Source: Parabacteroides sp. PF5-9 (GTDB taxonomy: Bacteria; Bacteroidota; Bacteroidia; Bacteroidales; Tannerellaceae). Taken from it: a stretch of DNA of 41,235 nucleotides. Shown here piece after piece: positions 26,155 to 34,100 of the stretch. The notes under the pieces were generated by a model. The model was not told where the DNA came from and made no database searches. It saw only the letters and a list, made by a program, of their open reading frames with translations. Positions within the stretch are counted from its first letter, which is position 1, and every line of letters begins with the position of its first letter. The stretch is from NCBI RefSeq assembly GCF_029893105.1, contig NZ_JARXWG010000033.1, positions 1-41,235 on the forward strand. The letters run 5' to 3'. The position numbers and the translations under genes were made by a program.

Positions 26155-26162
26155 CAAATATA
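26155..26162 (-). promoter_or_regulatory. -7 box for the Crp/Fnr regulator at 25425-26126
   Basis: The minus strand reads TATATTTG followed by TG, matching TAnnTTTG, 29-36 bp before the GTG start. Confidence 0.5.
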
Positions 26163-26258
26163 TACTATTTTTAGGAAGAAAACTAAAAAACAAGCTGAAT
26201 TCTTAAGTGTAGGTAAAGCATTTCCTTTGCAAAGCAACAAAATGTACTATTCTTTTGT

Positions 26259-26266
26259 TATATTTG
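26259..26266 (+). promoter_or_regulatory. -7 box for the second DUF5686 gene
   Basis: TATATTTG followed by TG matches TAnnTTTG, 21-28 bp before the TTG start at 26287, implying a very short leader. Confidence 0.45.
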
Positions 26267-26286
26267 TGTAGCAATGACCGTTATAA

Positions 26287-28458
26287 TTGAAGAAAAAACA
26301 GCTCATATTTATCCTATCCCTATTCTCTGTAAGTGTGCTCGCCGATAATATCGATACTTGCAGTGATGATGATTATTTACATGCCAGTCCGATTGGTAAC
26401 CAAATATATGTTGATTCAATCATGCAACATATTATTACCAGTTCAGCTAAACATGCCAATCAGATCTCCCGTTATAAAGCGGAGATATACATTAAAGGCA
26501 GAACAGAAATCTTAAAAGAGAATTATCTGATCCGTTTTGGGCACCATTTATTCCCCTTGAATCGCAGAAATAAAGATATGCTTTTTGAGATGGTCAGTGA
26601 GTCCGAATACAATGCTCCGAACCATTACATCCACAATTTTAAAGCGGTCAATGGGAATAGCATCCCCAACAGTAAGAAACAACAAGAGGTGTTAACGTTT
26701 CTGAATATGAATGTCTACTCATCGACAAACTATGAGGATGAAGTTATAACACCGATGGCTCGTAATGCGATGCGGTTATATGATTACAGTATACAAGATG
26801 TGATCGATACGCTTGGAACAAGAGTCTATAAAATACGATTTCTCCCGAAGCAATTGAGCCAACGGCTGGTCAGTGGTGAGATGTATATTCGCGATAACTC
26901 CTGGTTGATCGAAAAAATAGACTTATATGGGCGTTATTATTTCGCTGAATTTAATCTGAAATTAAGTTTTAGTCAAGGCTTTCATCAATTTTTACTACCG
27001 GATAAGGCAGAACTTAACCTTCGATATAACATTTTGGGAAATGTGGTGGCGTCTACCTATCACACCTCGCTTAACTATAAAGAAGTCGAGTGGGTGGCAG
27101 AAGATAATGATCCACCGAAATGGAAACCGTTGGATTTGACCGATTATTTTGAATTGGCAACCGATACAATCCCTATCATTCGTGATTCGACCTATTGGAA
27201 TAAAAAACGGGATCAATCGCTGACAGAAGAAGAACTTCAGATCCTTTATAACCGGGAGGAACGGATAGAAGAACCGGCAGATACAACAAATCATATTGAT
27301 TACCTGGAGTTGACAGAGCAGTTGACGAATACGATTAAGATGGATTATAAAACGACCCGAATTCGTTATTCCGGTATTTTGAATCCGCTTCAACTGGGTT
27401 ATTCCGGCAGGAATGGTATTACTTATAAACAACGTTTGAGGATTAATAAAACGTTGACAAATGGTCGTGAGTTGATGTTTCGACCGGAAATAGGCTATGT
27501 CTTTAAGCGGAAAGAGATTTTTTTTAAAATAGGAGGGGAGTATTTATACAAACCTGAGAAAAAAGGTGCAATCAGTTTAATGATAGCTAATGGAAATCAG
27601 AGTTATTCTTCGAAATTGATGAAAGAAATAGAGGTGCTGTTGAAAGACTCGGTGATCAATTTCAATGATCTGAATCTGGATTGTTTTCGGGACTATTATC
27701 TGGATTTACGCAATACGATAGAACTATCGAATGGCCTTTTATTTTCTTCGGGTCTTACTTATCACAGACGTGTACCGGAGAAGAAAAAGATAGACATAGA
27801 CCCGGGTGACGATGTGGAAGAGTTGCTGAGTGAAGATTTCAATGATTTTGTGCCGTTTATAAGCTTATCCTATACCCCTCGTCAGTTTTACCGGATGAAC
27901 GGGCATCGAAAACAATATGTTTATTCGTATTATCCGACTATTTCGATCGAATATGGGCAAGCGATCCCGGATGTATTGGGTAGTCTGGGGAATTATGGAC
28001 GCATAGAGATGCAGGTGCACCAGAGTTTACCTTTAGGTTCGCTTCGAAGAATGAACTATTATGTAAGCGGAGGAGCTTATATAAACGCCAAATCGACCTA
28101 TTTTGCGGATTTCCGCTATTTTGCACGACGTAATTTCCCGGAGTCATGGGAAGATCGTATCGGCGGAGTATTTCATCAATTGAACAGGTATTGGTTTAAT
28201 GCCTCCGATCGATATGTGCAAGCACATTTGATGTATGAAAGTCCTTTTATACTCTCTCAGTTGTTTAAAAAGAAAGTCTCAAAATATGTTTTGTCCGAAC
28301 GGGTGTATTTCGGACAATTATGGACTCCGGTACTACCAAGCTATACGGAAGTGGGATATGGTTTTGGTAATCTGATTTTTAATGTAGCTGTTTTTGCCGG
28401 ATTCGACCGTTGGAAATACGAAGGACTCGGTGTTAGATTTACATTCGAATTGGATTGA
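26287..28458 (+). CDS. DUF5686-family outer-membrane protein without the N-terminal carboxypeptidase-like domain
   Basis: A 723-residue predicted outer-membrane protein. The start is a TTG at 26287 (MKKKQLIFILSLFSVSVLADN), giving a clean signal peptide; a nearby ATG at 26274 is out of frame. The soluble N-terminal half (KAEIYIKGRTEIL, YKIRFLPKQLSQRLVSGEMYIRDNSWLIEKIDLYG) matches the DUF5686 style also seen at 4050-6605. The C-terminal half has repeated aromatic strands (FFKIGGEYLYKPEKKGAISL, YGFGNLIFNVAVFAGF) and ends GVRFTFELD, consistent with a beta-barrel. It lacks the carboxypeptidase-regulatory domain of the first paralogue. Function unknown. Confidence 0.82.
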   Translation: MKKKQLIFILSLFSVSVLADNIDTCSDDDYLHASPIGNQIYVDSIMQHIITSSAKHANQISRYKAEIYIKGRTEILKENYLIRFGHHLFPLNRRNKDMLFEMVSESEYNAPNHYIHNFKAVNGNSIPNSKKQQEVLTFLNMNVYSSTNYEDEVITPMARNAMRLYDYSIQDVIDTLGTRVYKIRFLPKQLSQRLVSGEMYIRDNSWLIEKIDLYGRYYFAEFNLKLSFSQGFHQFLLPDKAELNLRYNILGNVVASTYHTSLNYKEVEWVAEDNDPPKWKPLDLTDYFELATDTIPIIRDSTYWNKKRDQSLTEEELQILYNREERIEEPADTTNHIDYLELTEQLTNTIKMDYKTTRIRYSGILNPLQLGYSGRNGITYKQRLRINKTLTNGRELMFRPEIGYVFKRKEIFFKIGGEYLYKPEKKGAISLMIANGNQSYSSKLMKEIEVLLKDSVINFNDLNLDCFRDYYLDLRNTIELSNGLLFSSGLTYHRRVPEKKKIDIDPGDDVEELLSEDFNDFVPFISLSYTPRQFYRMNGHRKQYVYSYYPTISIEYGQAIPDVLGSLGNYGRIEMQVHQSLPLGSLRRMNYYVSGGAYINAKSTYFADFRYFARRNFPESWEDRIGGVFHQLNRYWFNASDRYVQAHLMYESPFILSQLFKKKVSKYVLSERVYFGQLWTPVLPSYTEVGYGFGNLIFNVAVFAGFDRWKYEGLGVRFTFELD

Positions 28459-28523
28459 TTGATCTGAAGCGACAGACCGTTTTTTTGTGAGAGTGAAAGA
28501 TGAGAGGTCTATAAAAAATTAAA

Positions 28524-28611
28524 GGTTGTCTCACGACAACCCATAACCAACTTTGTTAACCTTAAATCTAATACTATTATGAAAAAACCACAATGCAAAG
28601 ATACAGAATAA
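28524..28611 (+). other. Orphan hairpin-leader with a 10-codon frame
   Basis: Hairpin ggttgtc (28524-28530), loop tcac, gacaacc (28535-28541), followed by a spacer containing ttaaccttaaatctaatac and an ATG at 28579 that opens MKKPQCKDTE and then stops. The spacer resembles leaders seen before Bacteroidales outer-membrane genes, from memory, but no gene follows. It may be the terminator of the upstream gene, a decayed leader, or a small RNA. Confidence 0.35.
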
Positions 28612-28860
28612 AATAAATCCATTTGTAGATTAAGTATTAAAGAATGTTGTATAATATCCAATAAAACCTAATAAATCGATCAAATCGATGTTTTTTATAA
28701 ATAAATGTATAAAAACGAGCCGTTTCCCCTTTTCATCGCTTTGCTTAAGATATAGGTCTATCTGTCATGATGTAGAAAGATTTGGATCATTAACGTGAGA
28801 TAATAAGAAAAAGAAATTCAAATGTCCGAAGAGTTGTCCGAAAACACCGAGAGATAAAAT

Positions 28861-28948
28861 CGTTTGACAATTGTCGAACGATCGTTCTATAATTATCAAA
28901 TGATCATTCTACAAATGTCAAACGATCATTCGACAATTGTCAAACGAT
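28861..28948. repeat. Array C: four units at 22-bp period
   Basis: Units start at 28861, 28883, 28905 and 28927, exactly 22 bp each. Units 1 and 4 contain the near-identical core ttgacaattgtc and are close to perfect palindromes (tttgacaattgtc, then aac or aaa); units 2 and 3 are diverged (ctataattatcaaatgat, ctacaaatgtcaaacgat). The array ends 281 bp before the PurF-like gene. Confidence 0.85.
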
Positions 28949-29127
28949 ATTTCATCAACCTTTTTTCGGAGAAACATCCTGCTATTTTTTGGAAAAGGAT
29001 TTGGGTGTATTGCTGATCTGTTTTACTTATTCTGTCAAATGTTGTCTTTTTGGTTTGTTTTGACTGTTGTTTGTGTCTAATTGTGTTTATTTATGTGATT
29101 GTTCTGACAAAATATCTCATAAAAGCA

Positions 29128-29188
29128 GTTTTAGTGTAAAAATGTTTATTCTTTTTAACACTAAAACAACAACATCTCGGTGAGATGT
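29128..29188 (+). promoter_or_regulatory. Two dyads upstream of the PurF-like/carAB unit
   Basis: Dyad one pairs gttttagtgt (29128-29137) with acactaaaac (29158-29167). Dyad two pairs acatctc (29172-29178) with gagatgt (29182-29188) and ends four bases before the -7 box. Dyad two lies where a repressor would block RNA polymerase. The regulator is unknown. Confidence 0.4.
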
Positions 29189-29191
29189 AAG

Positions 29192-29199
29192 TATCTTTG
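29192..29199 (+). promoter_or_regulatory. -7 box for the PurF-like gene and carAB
   Basis: TATCTTTG followed by CC matches TAnnTTTG, 30-37 bp before the ATG at 29229. Confidence 0.5.
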
Positions 29200-29228
29200 C
29201 CCTCGAATATAAAAAGATCGATTCTGCG

Positions 29229-31139
29229 ATGGAAATTTTGAAGCATGAGTGTGGTGTTGCCATGGTCCGATTACTGAAACCTTTAGCGTATTATCATCAA
29301 AAATATGGAACATGGATGTATGGTCTCAACAAACTTTATTTGTTGATGGAGAAACAGCACAACCGCGGACAGGAGGGAGCCGGATTGGCTTGTGTTAAAC
29401 TGGAGGCTGATCCCGGAGAAGAATATATGTTTCGTGAACGAGCGGTAGGCACCGGTGCTATTCCTGAAATTTTTGCGGCAGTTCATCAACATTACAAAGA
29501 TTTAACCGAAGAAACACTCAATGATCCTTTATATGCCCAGGCGCATCTTCCTTTTGCCGGAGAACTTTATATGGGACATCTTCGATATAGCACCACCGGG
29601 AAATCAGGGCTTTCTTATATCCATCCGTTTTTACGCCGAAACAATTGGAGAGCAAAGAATCTGGCCTTGTGCGGCAACTTCAATTTAACAAATGTAGATG
29701 AGGTCTTTCAGGAAATAACAGCAATCGGACAACATCCCCGTCAGTATTCGGATACATATATTATGTTGGAACAGATGGGACATCGGTTGGATCGTGAAGT
29801 CGAACGGTTGTATATACAATCCGAGTCGGAAGGTATGACGGGAAAAGCGATTACTGAAGCCATAGAGCAGCGAATCGATCTGTCCAATGTGTTGAAAAAA
29901 TGTCTGCCCTCATGGGATGGCGGATTCGTAATCTGCGGACTCACCGGAAGCGGCGAACTGTTCGGTGTACGTGATCCCTGGGGTATTCGTCCCGCGTTTT
30001 ATTATATGGATGATGAAATCGTTGTTTTGGCTTCCGAACGACCGGTTATACAAACGGTAATGAATGTTCAGGCTGATGAGGTCAAAGAACTCAATCGGGG
30101 TGAAGCGCTATTGATAAATAAAGGCGGAGAAGTTCGTACCTCACAGATTGTTGCGCCGAAAGAGAACAAGGCCTGTTCTTTCGAACGTATCTATTTCTCC
30201 CGTGGAAGTGATGTCGATATTTACAAAGAGCGTAAGCGTTTGGGGGATAATCTGGTTCAACCGATATTAAAAGCGATTGATTATGATTTAAACCATACCG
30301 TTTTTTCATTTATACCCAATACGGCCGAAGTCGCTTTTTTCGGGATGGAAGAGGGGTTGAATAACTATTTGAATGGCCTGAAAAAAGAGTGGATTGCCGA
30401 TCGTACACATCTGTTGCATACGGAAGAACTGGAACAGATCTTATCTATGCGTGTACGGACTGAGAAGGTGGCAATAAAAGATATCAAATTACGAACGTTT
30501 ATCGCCGAAGGACATAGCCGGAATGATCTGGCGGCTCATGTGTATGATATTACGTATGGCAGTATCGAGCCGTTTGTGGATAATCTGGTGGTTATAGACG
30601 ACAGTATTGTTCGTGGGACAACGTTGCGTCAAAGCATAATCGGCATATTAGACAGGCTTCATCCCCGGAAGATTATCATTGTTTCCTCTTCACCACAGGT
30701 CAGGTATCCTGATTATTATGGTATTGATATGTCGCGGATGAGTGAATTCATCGCATTTAAGGCGGCTGTTGCATTACTGGAAGAGCGCGGACAAACAGAT
30801 GTTCTATTGAACGCCTATAAAAAAGCCAGAGAACAATACGCACAGCCCGACGGAACAATGATCAATTATGTTAAAGAGATATATCTTCCGTTCACTGTGG
30901 AAGAAATATCCGGTAAAATAGTTGAAATATTGACGCCGGCCGGAACAAAAGCCCGGGTAGAAATTGTTTACCAAACATTGGAGGGGTTGCATCTTTCGTG
31001 TCCGAATCATCCCGGCGACTGGTACTTCTCCGGTGATTATCCGACACCGGGAGGCACCCGAATGGTCAACAATGCGTTTATTCAGTTTATGGAAGATGAA
31101 TATTTAAATAAAAACAGAAAATTGGTCATGGATAAATGA
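29229..31139 (+). CDS. PurF-like amidophosphoribosyltransferase / class II glutamine amidotransferase
   Basis: A 636-residue cytosolic enzyme with an N-terminal class II glutaminase and a C-terminal phosphoribosyltransferase domain. The nucleophile Cys is C8 in HECGVAM; a seven-residue propeptide would have to be removed, as in some PurF enzymes. QHNRGQEGAGLA (about 43-54) and GHLRYSTTGKSG are glutaminase motifs. The PRPP loop is NLVVIDDSIVRGTTLRQS (about 452-469). It is longer than classical PurF (about 500 residues), with extra central and C-terminal segments. The reaction is probably glutamine plus PRPP to phosphoribosylamine. It lies 56 bp before carAB, a linkage that suggests shared nucleotide-precursor control. 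Confidence 0.88.
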   Translation: MEILKHECGVAMVRLLKPLAYYHQKYGTWMYGLNKLYLLMEKQHNRGQEGAGLACVKLEADPGEEYMFRERAVGTGAIPEIFAAVHQHYKDLTEETLNDPLYAQAHLPFAGELYMGHLRYSTTGKSGLSYIHPFLRRNNWRAKNLALCGNFNLTNVDEVFQEITAIGQHPRQYSDTYIMLEQMGHRLDREVERLYIQSESEGMTGKAITEAIEQRIDLSNVLKKCLPSWDGGFVICGLTGSGELFGVRDPWGIRPAFYYMDDEIVVLASERPVIQTVMNVQADEVKELNRGEALLINKGGEVRTSQIVAPKENKACSFERIYFSRGSDVDIYKERKRLGDNLVQPILKAIDYDLNHTVFSFIPNTAEVAFFGMEEGLNNYLNGLKKEWIADRTHLLHTEELEQILSMRVRTEKVAIKDIKLRTFIAEGHSRNDLAAHVYDITYGSIEPFVDNLVVIDDSIVRGTTLRQSIIGILDRLHPRKIIIVSSSPQVRYPDYYGIDMSRMSEFIAFKAAVALLEERGQTDVLLNAYKKAREQYAQPDGTMINYVKEIYLPFTVEEISGKIVEILTPAGTKARVEIVYQTLEGLHLSCPNHPGDWYFSGDYPTPGGTRMVNNAFIQFMEDEYLNKNRKLVMDK

Positions 31140-31150
31140 TCAATTTTTTT
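31119..31150 (+). terminator. Terminator-like hairpin between the PurF-like gene and carAB
   Basis: A 10-bp stem aaattggtca and tgatcaattt with one G-U pair contains the PurF-like stop codon (31137-31139) and is followed by seven T. It may terminate part of the transcripts before carAB. Confidence 0.55.
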
Positions 31151-31195
31151 GTATATGGCAAAAGAGTACAAACTTTTCAATAAAGTAGAGAGCAT

Positions 31196-34100
31196 ATGCA
31201 TAAAGACAAAATCGCCACGCTTATTTTAGATGATGGCAGTATTTTTCAAGGTTTTTCATTTGGGTATGAAAAAGAGGTAAAAGGAGAAGTCGTATTTAAT
31301 ACAGCAATGACTGGTTATCCTGAAAGTCTGACAGATCCTTCTTATGCGGGGCAAATGATTGTCTCAACCTATCCGTTGGTAGGGAATTATGGGGTACCTC
31401 CCCGTACATTTAGTGAAAATGGGATCGCCACTTTAATGGAAAGTGAAAAGATACATGCCGAAGCGATTATAATCAGCGACTATAGCCATGAGTTTAGTCA
31501 TTGGAATGCCGTTGAAAGTTTAGGCAGTTGGTTGAAAGATGAACAAGTTACGGGTATTTATGGTATCGATACGCGTGCGCTGACGAAGAAGTTGCGTGAA
31601 CACGGGGTGATGATGGGAAAGATTGTCATTGAGGACAATCTCTCAATGGACAATGGACAAAGGACAAAGGATAATGGGAAGAGTCATTCTCTCTTGTCGG
31701 GTTTGTTTGGGAATTACGAAGAGGTGAACTACGTCGAACAGGTTTCTACCAAAGAAGTCATTACTTATGGGGAAGGTGAGGGTAAAAAGCGGGTTGTATT
31801 GATTGACTGTGGGGTAAAGCATAATATTATCAGAAGTTTACTAAACCGGGATGTAACGGTTATCCGTGTACCCTGGAATTATGACTTTACTCAATTGCAC
31901 TATGATGGTTTGTTTATCAGTAATGGACCTGGTGATCCGGATACCTGTGTAGAGGCCGTAGAGCATATCCGTAAGGCATTAGACGGTGACAAACCGATTT
32001 GTGGGATCTGTATGGGCAACCAGTTGTTGGCAAAAGCAGGTGGTGCTTCTATCTTTAAATTGAAATATGGACACCGGAGTCATAACCAGCCGGTACGTAT
32101 GGTTGGAACGGAACGCTGTTTTATTACCTCACAGAACCACGGTTATGCCGTGGATAATGATAGTTTAGGTGCCGACTGGGAACCTCTGTTTATCAATATG
32201 AATGATGGAACCAATGAAGGAATCAGACATAAAACCAAACCTTTCTTTTCTGCCCAGTTTCATCCGGAAGCATGTAGTGGTCCTACAGACACAGAATTCA
32301 TATTCGACTTATTTGTCGAAACCCTAAGCACAAAACAATTGACAATTGACAATGGACAATTGACAATTAATAAAAATAATTCATCATCAAATAATTGTCA
32401 ATTGTCAACTGTCCATTGTCAATTAGACAAGCACTTTCCCAAGAAAGTGCTTGTCTTAGGTTCTGGTGCGTTGAAAATCGGTGAAGCTGGTGAATTCGAC
32501 TATTCAGGGAGCCAGGCCTTAAAAGCGATAAAAGAAGAAGGTATAGAAACAATCCTGATCAATCCGAATATCGCAACTGTTCAAACCTCGGAGGGGATTG
32601 CTGATAGAGTCTATTTTCTTCCGGTTACTCCGTTCTTTGTGGAGAAGGTGATTGAAAAAGAACGTCCGGAGGGGATTTTGCTTGCCTTTGGTGGACAGAC
32701 AGCACTTAATTGTGGAGTCGCTCTTTACCGGAACGGGATATTGGAAAAATACAATGTCCGTGTATTGGGAACACCTGTACAGGCTATAATAGATACGGAA
32801 GACCGGGAGTTATTTGTCAGAAAACTGGATGAAATCGATGTAAAGACGATAAAGAGTGAAGCGGTAGATAATCTTGTTGATGCACGCAGAGCCGCTGCCG
32901 AACTGGGATATCCGGTTATTATTCGTGCGGCTTATGCCTTGGGAGGATTGGGATCCGGTTTCTGTGATAATGAAAAAGAACTCGATGTACTTGCAGAAAA
33001 AGCGTTTTCTTTTTCTCCTCAGGTTCTGGTCGAGAAGAGCCTGAAAGGATGGAAAGAGGTAGAATATGAGGTGGTGCGTGATAAATATGACAATTGTATC
33101 ACCGTATGTAATATGGAAAATTTCGATCCATTAGGTATCCATACCGGCGAAAGTATTGTGATTGCTCCGTCACAAACCTTATCAAATACCGACTATCATA
33201 AACTTCGTGAGTTGGCCATAAAAATTATCCGGCATATCGGTATTGTTGGGGAATGTAACGTGCAATATGCCTATGATCCGGAAAGTGAAGATTATCGAGT
33301 GATTGAAGTCAATGCACGTTTAAGCCGTTCTTCTGCACTGGCCTCCAAAGCAACCGGTTATCCACTTGCCTTTGTTGCGGCAAAACTCGGTTTAGGTTAT
33401 GGACTGTTTGAACTGAAAAATTCGGTCACTAAAACCACGAGTGCTTTTTTTGAACCGGCACTCGACTATGTCGTTTGTAAGATTCCACGCTGGGATTTAG
33501 GTAAATTCCATGGTGTTGCCCGTGAATTAGGATCCAGCATGAAGTCGGTCGGCGAGGTGATGGCTATCGGACGGACTTTTGAAGAAGCGATCCAGAAAGG
33601 ACTGCGTATGATCGGGTTGGGAATGCACGGTTTTGTAGAAAATAAAGAGTTGGTGATTGCCGATATTGATAAAGCATTACGTGAACCGACTGATAGACGT
33701 ATATTCGTGATTAGCAAAGCATTTCGTGCGGGATATACGATCGATCAGATACATGATCTGACTAAAATCGACCGATGGTTTCTACAGAAATTGTATGAAA
33801 TTATCCGGACAGCAGATCGTTTAGCACGCTATGATACACCGTCGGATATACCGATGCGATTATTCAGACATGCCAAAATGCAAGGTTTCTCCGATTTTCA
33901 GATAGCAAGAGCCCTGTTTAAGGAACAAACGGAAGATCTGGAAAAAGCCTCTTTGACCGTTCGTAAGGAGCGCGAAAGCCGTCATATTCTTCCCGTAGTG
34001 AAACAAATTGATACCTTGGCAGCCGAATATCCGGCACAGACAAATTACCTCTATCTCACCTATAGCGGAATTGAAAATGATATCAACTATCAGGGAGACA

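Larger units (their letters stand above)
28459..29191 (+). other. 770-bp gene-free spacer before the PurF-like gene
   Basis: From left to right this holds a hairpin ggttgtc/gacaacc (28524-28541) with a 10-codon frame (28579-28611, MKKPQCKDTE), array C (28861-28948), and two dyads just before the promoter of the PurF-like gene (29128-29167 and 29172-29188). No gene of convincing length is present. Confidence 0.6.
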
